Assembly (NCBI GenBank): GCA_902728285.1
Contig: CACVBU010000939.1
Span: forward strand, 868,001-932,000
Direction: 5' to 3'
Length of the DNA: 64,000 nucleotides
Source of the DNA: Clytia hemisphaerica
Taxonomy: Eukaryota > Cnidaria > Hydrozoa > Leptothecata > Clytiidae
A program made the position numbers and the translations under genes. The notes under the pieces were generated by a model. That model had not been told where the DNA came from, searched no databases, and saw only the letters and a list, made by a program, of their open reading frames with translations. Of the stretch, positions 1-12,010 are shown in pieces. How positions within the stretch are numbered: the stretch's first letter is position 1; every line of letters begins with the position of its first letter.

Positions 1-1677
1 TAATTTTTGTTCCATAACTTTTACAAAAGATTGCCAGTCCAACGGACTCCGGAGTCTGCATTTTTAGGACTACTTATTTCGTAACTAGCCACCAGTTTTT
101 GCCTAGACTGGCACGCCATTCGGGCTTGAACGATAACACAGAGGAAAGAGCGTATGAAGAAAGAGGGAGTGGTAGCCCAGGGTCCACTTCTAAGCTTTTT
201 TATAGACTTTTAAACAATGTTTCTTTTCGAATATAAGAGATTGTTGTTTCCGATTCTAATTGTATTTTTCAACTCCAAATAGTTTTTTTGTTATTTGGAT
301 TTTTAACATTTTCTTCCAAAATGGCGACCTTGTCAATTGCTCCTAGTCCACTTCACTGGAATCGGCGTCATAAAAAATCATCAAAATGCTCAGCCGGAGA
401 AGGAGTTAAAAGCTGTTAATTGGCACCCTCCCGTCGACCTTCCTTGCTCTTCTACGCAGCTCATATTTCAATAAACGCCCGCCACCCTCATGTTATCACT
501 CTCTGACATGATTGACAAACTAGTTTACCAGCCCAGTAGTCTAGTTTTTGCTGATGTCTCGTCCACTGCTAACTTTTTAGACATGCAGTCGGTCATGTAT
601 TATTACCTATTAAACGTGGAGTGCAAAATAGGTGTTGGAAACCACGAAATCGGGTGTCGGGGTATCGCTTACCCCTAAACATTCTTTAAACGTATCATTG
701 TTTTTTGAGAGAGAAGAGGTGTGAAATTTCTATAGCAGGAACCTCATCTTTCATCATAAATGCAGCGAGGAAAAGTTAGGTTTCAATGGCTATGAGTCAA
801 CTATTATTTGCGTATTGATATGATGTAACCATCACTTGAAATACGAGTGCTTCTTGTTGCTATTCTGTTGTAAATTATATCATATAATGGCGCAAAATTA
901 GCTTTCAGAATTTAAGAGAACCAGAAACCTATACAGTATATAATATTAGAAATGTTTAAATCGAACTCTTAATGAAATCTTAACGCAGGCAAAAGTTACT
1001 AATTCTTTTTTAACGCAGAAAGCACTCTCGAAATGGATTCAAGCATTCAATATAGATAAATTTCTATGTAATCATACCAGGGAGAAAGAGTGCCTCACCC
1101 AAACTTCAGGTAGAAATTTAACGAACGAAGAGTTTTAGATCGTTCTCCGAATGCGGACTTTATCGGTCCTGAATAATTTCCTTTATATAGACCAAGCGAC
1201 AAAACTCGTCAATCTCAATGTCTTTAGCTATAGACAACAAAATCAATTAGAGTAATTGAGTATCAAAATCTAATGATCAACTTTTTCTTGGTATAATACA
1301 ATTAACATATACCATGTTTCTTGGTAGCCATGATAACAGAATGCTATATTTAAGAGGGTAAAATGATAATGAGTAACATTTATTTGTAGTGCTTTAGTAA
1401 TTTGAAGATCGTTGAAGAGGTGTTGATTAAGTAAGGTTTTTCGTGCTGATTAAAATCAGTGACTTTACATGATAAAATGACAAGAACGACTACAGAGAGG
1501 TCTTTTCCACGAATGGGATTTCAAGGGACCAAGAATTTTTCTCCCTATTGAAAAGAGAAGTTTGAAATTATGTTGAGTTTGTCAGATCATTGTCTTTAAT
1601 TCGAAAAAAGGTTCGAAAGAATCGAATTAAAGTTGACTATTACTGTAGTCAAATTCTTATCATTCGGGCATTTTACC
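1..1677. other. AT-rich stretch, no supported gene
   Basis: No exon with good splice sites or a recognisable protein could be found. A 62-codon open frame starting ATG at 490 reads plausibly but has no family resemblance or flanking splice signals, so it is not called as a gene. No long repeat was noticed. Confidence 0.4.
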
Positions 1678-1753
1678 AATTTTCAATATAATACAAAGTA
1701 TTAATAACATGTATACCTAGACAGGTGAAATACTTTGTATTACATTGAAAATT
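1678..1753. repeat. Short foldback palindrome
   Basis: Two 25-bp arms, 1678-1702 and 1729-1753, are inverted copies with one mismatch around a 26-bp loop. The arm starts AATTTTCAATATAATACAAA. This is probably a tiny foldback MITE remnant; no target duplication is evident. Confidence 0.7.
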
Positions 1754-3079
1754 GTCATCGGGACTAGTCTTTGATGCAAGCGAAAGACATGAAAGGGGTG
1801 TTAAATATCGTGATCCGATAATACGCGCTCCCCAAAATAACGCTTCTGCTCAACGCAACCATGACGTTGCTTATAAATGAGCCCGATATCTACGGAAGCT
1901 TCAGTTTCATTGCTATATAGATTGGACTACGTTACGATTAACTTGATACTAACCCACCGAGTAACTGGCTGTTGAAACCTAGCTTATTGCATGTAGTATA
2001 AAATGTTACAAAAAATAGGCAAATTGGTTTCGACATTTATAACGAGGTCTTAATCACCCTTACTATGCAATCAAGTATCATTTAGAAAAGTCATTTGTGC
2101 AACTAATCTAAAGATTTCTTCAGTCCATGCTATAAAGGACTGTAGAAGGTGTATTACAAATTGCATTGGGTAATGGGTGGTACGTATAAACTCATATTTC
2201 TTGGGTTGTTTGAAAACATATATAGTATAGAATGTTGTGCTTCCGAATTGTCGAGGGTAAGAGGGGCATAGCACAAAAGGTTTTTTAATTCTAAGAATTT
2301 ATTGGTAAGTGGTAGGTAGAGTCAGCTTTCTACAGCTTTCAGGGGTTTCTACTGTCAAGTCTAGAGCGCAATGTTGAGTGAGATTCCCTGGGTACATAGG
2401 TCGTTTGATGATTTTTTTTTCGTGCAATTGTGTGAATAGAATTACATCATATAGCTAGGCGTATTGACTTGATCTTTTAAGATCGTACTTGACTGTGTAA
2501 GACAACTTTCTATTGTTTTAATTGGTCCGTTAATATTTCGTTAGTTTACTGACCGTTAAGGGTGGATTCTGTTTGTCTGTCTACAATTAGCGCAAAAACA
2601 ACTTAAGGTTGAGGAGGGGAAATCAGTTTTATATAGACCTTGGAGGCAGCTTTTCGATCCCGGCACCAAGAAAAACCTTTGATCGGATTGTTTTGAAAGG
2701 AGTACCCTAATGGTAGCACTACTCAATAGCGGTGTAATGCATCGAAAGCGCTAGATCTGCTACTCCTTGCACACTTACTTGTGATGTAGTGCCGTTTGAC
2801 GTTAAGCAAAGTTTTAACACTGCAATGGCTTCTTTGAGGATACCATAAAACTCCGGTGAAGATAACTTGGTCCTGCGGGTTCATAAAGGTCAATGGGGTG
2901 ATTGGTTTCAATTTGAAACTCTAAGTACCCGAAACTCTCTGTTAGCGTAATATATTAAAGCACCTATTTCATGATATCCTGTCAGCATGGCGAAATAAAG
3001 TTAAAACCTCTTAATGAGGTTTAGTGCTTAATGAGGTTTTCTTTTAATTGTGTTTCCCTATTAATTACAAACAAAGTGT
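1754..3079. other. No supported gene
   Basis: Mixed AT-rich sequence. A minus-strand open frame at 2723-2911 has protein-like composition but no recognisable domain or splice context. Nothing else is supported. Confidence 0.35.
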
Positions 3080-3245
3080 ACAAACACAAACCTTTAATGA
3101 GGTCACAATATAAATGTTTCTTATAGAGGGCGGTGTTACGTTCAGGGGTTTCAAACTTTGAGAAGGAAACTTTTTCTGGGGTTACATGATGACTCATAGA
3201 CCGATTCATATATGAGATTTCTCAAGTACTGCCTGAATTACATAA
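3080..3245. repeat. Dispersed repeat copy 1
   Basis: About 165 bp beginning ACAAACACAAACCTTTAATG closely matches 4619-4785 in the same orientation, with scattered substitutions and short indels. Both contain a conserved block around TTATAGAGGGCGGTGTTACG. No terminal inverted repeats were seen, so the element type is unknown. Confidence 0.75.
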
Positions 3246-4618
3246 CTTTAACCATAGTAACCTCTTTGAGCTTCTTCGGACTATTCCCAGTTTGAAAAGC
3301 TTAAAAACATAATAAGTATCAAGAACTCCATTAATTGTAGAAGTAAGATTTTTCTAGAGTTCAGAAGGATGAAATATTCCGTTTTTAAAGGGTTACATAG
3401 TTCCAATAATGCAAAGAAGTCGAAGTCTACCAGTCACCCAAGCAATGTAACATTTCGAATTCCAACAAAAATATATATATTTTCTGGCATTTTTAAAAAG
3501 TTTCATGGAATAAATAATCTTTGCACGCTCTAAACTACAATACTTTTGATGAAAAGTTTCTTTGTCATACTATGAAACAAGTCTGTAAAAAGGAGCACTT
3601 TTGAACGAGAAGCTCAGATTATGGATTATAACTTGACATGAACGTAAAGATGCTTCTTGGTAATTTATTTCGTATTTTTTTTAACACAAGAACTATTTAG
3701 GAATATATCAATCTTAGAAGGCTCTTTATCACAAGTAACGCTTTATCAAGTGATTATCTAACCTTCTCTTCGAAAGGATTTGATGAAAAAATTCAAATGT
3801 AGCAAGTCATTTAGGATGAATCATTCCCTCCGTGACATGCATGATTTTTTGTAAATTTGGAATATCTCATTCTAGAGAGCTCCAAATGAATTTATATCTC
3901 ACCCTACGGATAAAGCAGGCTTTTTACTATCAGGTGGTGTAAAATTATTCTTTACAAAAAGATACTTCTGAAATGAGACCTTTTCTACCAAACTAATAAA
4001 AAAAGAGTACCATGATAAGGGGTTATGCAAAAAGTGAAATATGGAATCCCTGCATGCTCCATTTCCAAAAAAATGTTAACTTTTCAATTCTAGGGATGCT
4101 TGAGATTGAACAAATGCTTGCTTGAACATGATTTCTCAAATACTACCCAATAAAATTTTGAATGAAGTTAATGATTTATCCAACGAAAAAGCGGAATAAC
4201 TCCTCCAGAATTGCTCTAAATGGAATAATTCTTCCTTATATGGATTGCGAACGCTTAAAGGCTTCTGCCTGCCAAATTTTAGCCCAAAAGCTTAAAAACT
4301 CAATGAGCTATTGCCGATGGAATATTTCTTCCATTTCCCAATGGAATAAATTTATGATTAACTGCTCCAAACTTTGAAAGATCGTTACGTTTTGTTACGT
4401 TTAGTACAATAACGCTATATAGTTCATTTAAAAAGGAATGGAATCTTTAATCTTTTCTCTCTCCAATAGAACCACTAAATTTGATAATGAACGAAAACTT
4501 GCTCTCTAAAATTTGGTTTTAAAAAAGTGCCCAAATCTTCACGTTTTTGCCAAAAGTGTAAAAAACACTGACTTAGGCAAAAAAATCTGCCATTATGGAA
4601 CTAAACGTTCGAATATGT
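3246..4618. other. No supported gene; one transposon end
   Basis: AT-rich DNA. Positions 4540-4572 (ACGTTTTTGCCAAAAGTGTA followed by AAAAACACTGAC) match the right terminus of the TIR element at 61020-62228, so a degraded copy of that family probably lies to the left. The open frame at 4162-4377 has no recognisable features. Confidence 0.4.
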
Positions 4619-4785
4619 AACAAACACAAATCTTTAATGAGGTTACAATATAAATGTTTCTTATAGAGGGCGGTGTTACGGTCAGGGGTTTCAACCTTTA
4701 GAAGGAAATTTTTCTGGGGTTACATAATGACTCATAGACCGATTCATAATAAGATCTCTCAATTATGCCTAAGTTACATAGAAAA
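4619..4785. repeat. Dispersed repeat copy 2
   Basis: Same-orientation diverged copy of 3080-3245, sharing the TTATAGAGGGCGGTGTTACG block and the downstream ACTCATAGACCGATTCATA. Confidence 0.75.
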
Positions 4786-5574
4786 TCTGCCATTATGGTA
4801 GACGATCCTATCGCCTACACAAGATCCTGCAAGATCACTAAAAAAGGAAATAGTTTAGGAGAGGCGTGATAAATTCGGGTGGAGTAAGCAGTGGCGGAGA
4901 TGTTTGTTCCAAAACTCTACCGCCACTTTTTCCCGTAAACCGCCCTGACACCCTAACTTTTTCCCGCGTTTACTGACCTTTAAACGGACGATAGCATCGC
5001 GTCTACCATTATGGAAGTAAACGTTTGAATATGTAAAAGCAACTCCTAACGCAAAACTTCCATAATGCGGAAATTATGTAAGTTATAGTCAACTTGAAAA
5101 ACCTCTCACAGAGGATGGATTACAATACATTACAATTTAGGAAAAAAATCTAGGACCTGCAAAGTTCCTAGTACTTATTTCCAAACATCAAAAGTAAACC
5201 TCTTCTTGTCAAGTTGAAAAGTTCTTTCGCAATCGTTGAACATAACACTTTTGATTAAGTGGTGATAAACGGCTATTTGGATCAGTCTTCAGAAGTACAA
5301 GATTAACCAAATTAATCAGCTCATTCATGTTTAAAAGAGGCAATACAAAAATGATGTCAGTTTTTGTGTCATTTTTATCGGTGTTTAGTGATGTCGAGCA
5401 CTCTGTTGAACTTATTTTGGATACCAGTGTTTTACTGTGATATCAGTGAATTTGACCGCAAATGTTTCTGCACACTGTATTGGTCAAGAAGAAGCTCCTT
5501 ACCTACTCGCTACCCCGCCATGTCAGTTATTTGTTCATTTTGTTCATATTGAACAAATTGTCGGAACCGAATAA
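4786..5574. other. No supported gene
   Basis: Includes a C-rich patch near 4900-4990 reading like a diverged poly-C element. Nothing recognisable as coding. Confidence 0.35.
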
Positions 5575-5721
5575 ACGATATCGGCTTTCCAAATTCTCCT
5601 CGAATGATTACCCATGATGCATTGCGCAAAAAATTCACGGAAAGTCAATATCGTCCGTGAATTTTTTTGCGCAATGCATTATGGGTAATCATTCGGGGAG
5701 AATTTGGAAAGCCGATATCGT
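5575..5721. mobile_element. Foldback element, 67-bp arms
   Basis: Arms 5575-5641 and 5654-5721 are near-perfect inverted copies (about three differences) around a 12-bp loop. The ends read ACGATATCGGCTTTCCAAAT. The whole unit is palindromic, so it is best described as a foldback MITE. I saw no clear target duplication. Confidence 0.8.
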
Positions 5722-6318
5722 CTATTGTGGTCCACTCACTAAAAATAGCGTATTATTTTAACCTTCAACCTTCAACTGTCGTGGCTTGGGACAGAGTAGT
5801 CCTATCTAGTGTTTTTATAAGATATCTGTGATTCGATCACGAACCATTGTCAGGTAGCCTTCTAAGTGAAATGAAAGTCATGAAAGTATTAAAAGCGGAC
5901 ACGTTTTTAGAATTTCTCTGGGTCCATATTCCGCCTCGTACAAAGATTCAAAAGAAAGGCAGTAATGAAAATAGCCTGGGTCTATACATCCAGACTCAAG
6001 ATTTCAAAAAAAAAACTCTCACCTCATATACAAAGTTTCTAAAATTTTAGAGTCTGGTGCAACTAAAAAAGTCTGGTACAGTTTGAATGACACACAGTGA
6101 GTAGACCCATGTTGACAGAATTTCAAAACTTTGGAAACCCAGACAGACACACATAATTACTAACCATAAAACCTATTTTACAAACTCAAAAGCCTTTAAA
6201 AACTACTTTAAACTACATCTAAACGTCAGCCATATTCATAAAGGCTCCTTCTATCAGCCATTTTGTTTAGAAACGAATCTATGTTTCCATTTTCATTGTT
6301 TTATCTTTTTTTGCAATA
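5722..6318. other. No supported gene
   Basis: No recognisable repeat or coding segment. If the minus-strand exon pair at 6319-6577 is real, its 3' UTR would lie here. Confidence 0.3.
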
Positions 6319-6577
6319 TCAGCTTTTCCATAAATTATGCGCACATAGAAAAATATTGAAAACCTCGCGAAAAGTCTGCTCAGTGACTCGGCACCAATCG
6401 ATCAAATACATGCATTCCAATATCCCTGCAGACAAGTTAGTTTGACCAGACCGTAAACCAGAGACAAGATCTAAAAAAAACTAGACGGTGAAATAGTTTA
6501 CGGTCTGGCTATAATAAAAAGTACTTACCGCGAACATGCATCATCGTCCATACGTCAGATTTAGCATGGAGAGCAAT
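6319..6577 (-). CDS. Possible two-exon 3' end of an unknown gene
   Basis: On the minus strand an exon at 6577-6529 follows a pyrimidine-rich acceptor (TTTCTATTTGCAG) and ends at a consensus donor (CGCG then GTAAGTAC). Only one of its frames is open; it starts IALHAKSDVWTMMHVR. A second segment, 6425-6319, follows CTTGTCTGCAG and continues in the same frame for 35 residues to a TGA. The 103-bp intron holds a 63-bp palindrome. No family is recognised. The joined frame and good splice sites are suggestive but short, and chance cannot be excluded. Confidence 0.3.
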
Positions 6578-7004
6578 CTGCAAATAGAAAGAAATATTTG
6601 ATCATTAGATTTCAGTTTTACTCCTATCAGCGCCATACATCAAAGACGGTACATGAATATCGCGTCATACTTTTGAGGATACTGCAAACTCCAATGAGCT
6701 TATTTCATAAAATTCGTGCATCTGTTAGAAAGTTAGTTTGACCAGACCGTAAACCAGAGACAAGATCTAAAAAAAACTAGACGGTGAAATAGTTTACGGT
6801 CTGGCTATAATACATGCATCATCGTCCATACGTCAGATTTAGCATGGAGAGCAATCTGCAAATAGAAAGAAATATTTGATCATTAGATTTCAGTTTTACT
6901 CCTATCAGCGCCATACATCAAAGACGGTACATGAATATCGCGTCATACTTTTGAGGATACTGCAAACTCCAATGAGCTTATTTCATAAAATTCGTGCATC
7001 TGTT
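6435..7004. repeat. Tandem duplication of a ~290 bp segment
   Basis: Copy 1 (6435-6727) and copy 2 (6731-7004) are almost identical. Copy 2 lacks about 20 bp present in copy 1 (the block AAAAAGTACTTACCGCGAA). That block carries the minus-strand splice donor of the candidate exon, so the second exon copy has lost its donor. High identity suggests a recent duplication or an assembly artefact. Confidence 0.9.
6446..6508. mobile_element. Small palindromic element CCAGACCGTAAAC
   Basis: CCAGACCGTAAAC at 6446-6458 is inverted at 6496-6508 (GTTTACGGTCTGG). The unit is repeated at 6742-6804 through the tandem duplication. It looks like a miniature inverted-repeat element. Confidence 0.65.
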
Positions 7005-8528
7005 ACATGCTATTTTCTATTCAGTTTACAAGGGGGGAATGCACAAATATGTGCAGATTTCCCTTCAAGAAGACGTTGAAAAATTTTTGGTCATCATTCA
7101 ATTGACTTGGGATTTAAGAACTCTTTTCCATTGCTGAAACTTACAATCTCAATTCGCAAAAGAGTACTCAGCCATAAAAAGATGATTACTGCAGTGACGT
7201 AGAAAAAAAATCATGTACTAAAAACACGAATTCTATGAAATAGGGCAATGAACTGGATTTTGAGTTCAGTTCGATCAAGTTTAAGAGGATCGTACTAGAA
7301 GGGAAGGGGAAATTTTCAACAGCTGCTCAGAACGTCAACGGCAGGTTGAACCAAGCCGGTAACTTTCGACATGCAGTAGGCGGCCGCCTTAGCCACCATC
7401 ACAAAAGATAGGGCGCGGTCCTAAGAAGGGAAGAATCTGAAAACTGAAAATACACAAAGCAAGGGCAGATTATCGAGTATCGAATTTTCGCTAATCGTTA
7501 CGAGCGTAAAACTCCTAAGGCCTAAAAGCCTGGAGCTGTTGTATATTATGTACACTAAGGTACATAGGTTCAAATTTCAAAAGTCGAACCTCATATCCGA
7601 CCTATTCGGCACTAAGCCTTCTAAGTTCTTATAATGTGACGGAAAACCAGGTTATTTTGATTATTTTGAGTAGTGTCGATTTTCTGTAAATTAGTGAACA
7701 CACAAATCTCTTACTGAACAATCTGAGAACGAGGTTGCTATATACAATTTAATTTATAGAAATTGTACACTCCTCTTCTTTCATGTGCTAATTTGTGAAA
7801 AAAAATAGAATGAAAAGAGTTGTGAAAATGGTGAAATTGAGAAGGAGAGATGAAAACATTCTATATCAGTGTGAGAGTTTTGGTGGGAGTGTAAGCTGAT
7901 GTGATGAGGTATAAAAAATTGGTGTTTTTGACTTTTTGTGAATGTGATGATAAGCAAGTGACAAGATTTTGGGGATAGCAACGCATTATGTAATGTTCGT
8001 TGACGCTTTTTTACAGACTTTTGCAGACTAATGCGATATGGTGCTGATTTCGCATTAAGGAAAGGATCTAAGCTTTAAGCTATGCGGGGTTTCTTTGGGG
8101 GGATCTGAGTTGAGTTTGAAATTAAAAACAGGGAACTCTTTTGAATTCCACCCTCTCCATTTTGCGTAAACAGGTATAGAAACTTTGTCACTACCATCTA
8201 CATTAAAATCCATTCGCTTAATTGTGCTCTTTTTTCGCTTTCACGTAGAAACCATGTCATCAAAATCAGACTAATTCCTCTGAGGTTGGTTTCCATATGG
8301 TAGCAAAAAGGGGTGCTCGTATAAAGCAAATGGACTTAGTTTAGGTATTTTGTTTCTCCGATATGTAGACCTTTCATTGTTACCATATGAAGCGTGTGGA
8401 AAAATGATACAGTAGTATGAACTATAAGACAATTTATATAAAAGGTATCACTGTTTAGGAGCCAATGTTTTATGTAATCGCACATGAAACCTATCACGTA
8501 TAGAAAATGCAACACCTTGGTTTTGAAC
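7005..8528. other. No supported gene
   Basis: AT-rich DNA with no recognised repeat. Around 7320-7420 base composition is more balanced, but no open frame with splice sites was found. Confidence 0.35.
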
Positions 8529-8530
8529 TA

Positions 8531-8720
8531 CACGTTTTTTTATAAAAACAAACTATATAAGAACAAAAAAAACACCCGATTTCTTAGGAAAATGGACAAA
8601 AATACTCGAAAACGGTGAAAATAAGAACATGTTAAGAACATTTTTAGGCTTAAAACTCAAAATGTTAAGAACATCCAAAGGCTTCCAAAAATTTTGGATG
8701 TTCTTATAAAAAGAAACGTG
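8531..8720. mobile_element. TA-flanked MITE, CACGTTTTTTTATAA family
   Basis: The left end CACGTTTTTTTATAA and right end TTATAAAAAGAAACGTG are inverted copies, flanked by TA at 8529-8530 and 8721-8722. The interior carries repeated AAGAACATGTTAAGAACATT blocks. A TA duplication fits the Tc1/mariner-IS630 group. This is the cleanest copy of a family seen more than ten times here. Confidence 0.85.
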
Positions 8721-9050
8721 TATCATTTTACAAGGACTTTGTCTCAATTTCTACCACAGTCATATCTATCTTTGTTTGTTGAAAGCCTTCAAAGGTGAGA
8801 GTCCGTGCAGTGGTATGTAACGTCCTGGGTAATGTTTAAAAAAAAGCCTAACTCTGTACTACTAGTATGCTTAAACGAACGTAAATATTCTTAACAAAAC
8901 CGATGAGTTGACATGAAAAGACAATGCGTTTCTCCTCAGTTCTTCAAAAAAAGAGCGGCTAAATTCTCCATCTTAACGTTACCTAATCATAGTAGGGCGG
9001 GTTAACACATAATAACATTTAGTAGCGATACTCCAACTCTAAACTTTGTA

Positions 9051-9289
9051 CCCTTTTTTATAAGAACATCCAAATTTTTTGAAGGATGTTCTTAACTTTT
9101 TGAGCTTTAAGCCTAAAAATGTTCTTAAAACGTTCTTATTTTCACCATTTTTTGAGTAATTTTGTCCATTTTTTAAGAAATTGGGTATTTCAGAGTCCCC
9201 AAATCCTTAAGATATTCTTAACTTGTTCCTAAAATTTTGGTCATTGAAGCCTTATGTTCTTATATAGTTTGTTCTTATAAAAAAACGTG
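9051..9289. mobile_element. TA-flanked MITE, same family, inverted
   Basis: The right end (TTCTTATAAAAAAACGTG, then TA) is intact and the left end is degraded (CCCTTTTTTATAAGAACATC). The interior is the reverse complement of the 8531-8720 copy. Confidence 0.8.
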
Positions 9290-10020
9290 TATTGTCAGAG
9301 CTCTGAAATTTTGTACGGACCTTCACGGAATTTAGAATTATTTTTTTGAGACTGGCATTTTTGAAGTTGCAATGGACGTCATTGGTTGTTATTACAACAA
9401 ATGTAGACTCCTGTGACTAACTTAAAGAGCAATAGGTTCTAACCATTTTTATATACCCTGAGTATCAGAGGTTAAGTTTTCGAAGAATATATTAACCTCT
9501 GAAGACCGATAATAGAAATTTTATCGCGCATGTGTCAATCTAATCATTGTAGAAAGAATCAGAGATGAAGAGCAAATAATACCTTATTAATGTCTAGCAA
9601 ACTGTATCAGTATGCAGTTTACTATTTACGAATTCCCCAGAAACCTCCAAGTGTAATCGAAGTGATTTTCTTTCGAAAGAAATCTTTTACATGATCCCCG
9701 AATGTATAGCAGTAATTACTAAACTATTAATTATGGAAATGTCACTTTCAATTGAATCGAAATAATAGACATCTTTATGTTATGATTCTCTATCACTGAC
9801 TCTTTTTAAAAAGCATTGATGATATTTCTTTGTTGTGTTTTCAACGACGGGAATAAAAATGTCAACTTTGAACCTCATCCAAGATCTTGGATGGTCGTCA
9901 TGGTTACTTTTGTCTTCGTTGATTGCGCGCTGAATAGAATCTCGATTCGTCGGCACAGCGTAAATATATGATTTTGAGCTGTGCTTTTCACGGTAATTTT
10001 TATATACAAAGCATGTTTTG
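9290..10020. other. No supported gene
   Basis: AT-rich DNA. Overlapping minus-strand frames at 9780-10069 run into the adjacent CAGGCCCGG element and are not credible genes. Confidence 0.35.
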
Positions 10021-10157
10021 CAGGCCCGGCAGAACAACCGTAAAAGTGGGGAGGCTCAAAATGAGACAAAATCCGCCAGGATTTGAGAAAAAAATCTCAT
10101 TTGCTCAAAAGTGGGGACGCTGAAGTCTCCCCAGACTCTCCGCTTCCACCGGGCCTG
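10021..10157. mobile_element. Short TIR element, CAGGCCCGG ends
   Basis: The ends CAGGCCCGGC and CCGGGCCTG are inverted, and TTTTG lies directly outside both. The interior has paired GTGGGGAGGCT and CTCCCCAGACT blocks. A partial copy (CAGGCCCGGCGGAAGCGGGG) occurs at 39458. The CAG start is hAT-like, but the short repeat outside does not settle the superfamily. Confidence 0.65.
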
Positions 10158-10292
10158 TTTTGAATGTTTTCCTATCAAAAGTTATAACGGTTTGTAATTT
10201 GCTGACGACCTCATCATAATCAACTGGTTCAGATTTTATTGTATTTTTGGTCAAAATTTTAAATGTAGTTGTACAAATCTATCTGGGATCTA

Positions 10293-10500
10293 TTATAAGA
10301 ACAAACTATATAAGAACATAAGGTTTTAATGGCCAATATGTTAAGAACAAGTTAAGAACATTTTAAAAGGCTTTGACTCTAAAACACCCAAATTTCTTAG
10401 GAAAATGAACAAAAATGCTCAGAAAATAGTGAAAATAAAAACCTGTTAAGAACATTTTTAGGTTCAAAACGTTATTTTTGGATATTCTTATAAAGAAAAG
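10293..10500. mobile_element. TA-flanked MITE, degraded copy
   Basis: It contains ATAAGAACAAACTATATAAG, the internal GTTAAGAACA repeats and a terminal TTCTTATAAAGAAAAG. The CACG ends have decayed. Confidence 0.6.
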
Positions 10501-10933
10501 TATATCAAATCACTCATCAGGGAAATTAAAATCGGGGCTAAGCGAAAATTCTTTTTGGTAGCAAATAAAATATTCCTTGTATCTAAAATATTTCACTGAC
10601 CAAAATTTTTCACAACTAAAAAGAATCCGGACTTTTCCCCGATAAATGGTATATGAGAAAGTGTTACACTGCATGTATCATCCTGAAATTTGAAGATGGA
10701 AACCTAGACAGCCTGTCTAGTAGATTTCAGACAAAGCGTATTTCATCTTTTTTTTTAAGTAGTAACTTTAAATACATTATTTTTTGACAGGAATAAAATC
10801 GTTAAAGGTCCTCCAATTTCAATGACAAGGCAATTTTTTGATTAACATTTTGAAAAATCGACAGTACTTGCAAGTTGCAAGACTGAAAAAGTTATATAAA
10901 ATTGAAATTTAATCTCTTACTTTTTAGCTTACT

Positions 10934-11215
10934 CCCTGGGGGGGGTGTACTAGGGTTGGCGGATGAGGGGTTTGTGCGGACCTCTAAAAACAGACCTTTA
11001 GAGAGACTGTTTATTTCTGAAAAGGTGACCCTTAGAGAGACTTTTTTGAAAAGTTTTCTTCGATTTTTGAAAAAAGTAGTACCCTTGTAGATACTTTTTT
11101 ACAATTTTTCACTTAAAATCAAACCCTCAGAGACACTTTGAAGGGTGAAAAAACCGACCCTTACCGTCCGCACATACCCAGCACCCAATTTTTGCCTAAG
11201 TACTCCCCCCCCCGG
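10934..11215. mobile_element. Poly-G-ended MITE with 8-bp TSD
   Basis: The element begins CCCTGGGGGGGG, then GTACTAGGGTTGGCGG. It ends with a C-run and CGG. AGCTTACT lies on both sides (10926-10933 and 11216-11223), an 8-bp target duplication. Internal ACCCTTAGAGAGACTTTT repeats and a near-terminal CCGCACATACCC recur in the other copies. An 8-bp duplication suggests a hAT-like origin. Confidence 0.8.
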
Positions 11216-11223
11216 AGCTTACT

Positions 11224-12001
11224 GTGATGGGATCTTATCAGGACCAAAAAGTTCATTCACTTTTTTCACATTTTTGGTATGGTGAGAAATAAATAGGGAA
11301 ATTTTTTTTGATTGGTCATATTAGAAAATTGGTGTTTGGATGCGTCTTTGTGTTTTCAACCCTTTATTTTCCCCTGTCTGGCCCTGTTGATAATGCGCCT
11401 AGTTGGATTTTCCGAGAATTAAATTGAATATTCAAAATGCACAGCAGATAATAGAGCCATATAAAATTGCATTTCGACAACAACTCCAAGATGGAGAGTA
11501 CTAGCTAGCAAAATAACCAAATAATGAGTCTAAAGAACTCTCCTCCACAGAGTAATCACTGTTCAAACAGTACTCCCCTCACTTGTACAATGATAGTGCA
11601 TTATTTTTTTAAGCCTTGATAAACTAGAACAGTGCTCACATCACTGGATAACGACCGCCTTAAATTTGATGAAGAATTCATCGGTTTAGACAATGATCCA
11701 CTTCGACACTCTCGTTTGCGTGATTTAACTTGTAGTATGGATATTTTTTATAAGCATTGCACTTATAAGGATATCTAGGCTCTGATATGGGGAAAAATTA
11801 GGCATATGGCAAACATTAATTGAGCCTACGAAAGATGTTTTTTTCCTGATTTTGGCTGGAATTTTGCGGATTTTCAGTATTTCCCTAAATTTGTGTTTTA
11901 GATTTAAGCATCCCCTCAAGCATTTTTCAGCCTTATTAAGCTTTGAACCTAAGCATCTCTGAGCCTGTTTTCGGATTTTTGAATACTTGTAAAAAAAAAT
12001 A
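11224..12001. other. No supported gene
   Basis: AT-rich sequence with no recognised repeat or coding segment. Confidence 0.35.
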
Positions 12002-12010
12002 CAATTAGAC

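Noticed and set aside
6529-6577. Cytochrome b5 heme-domain similarity (HAKSDVW)
   Set aside because: The His-to-Trp spacing is one residue short and the following VYD-type motif is missing in the continuing frame.
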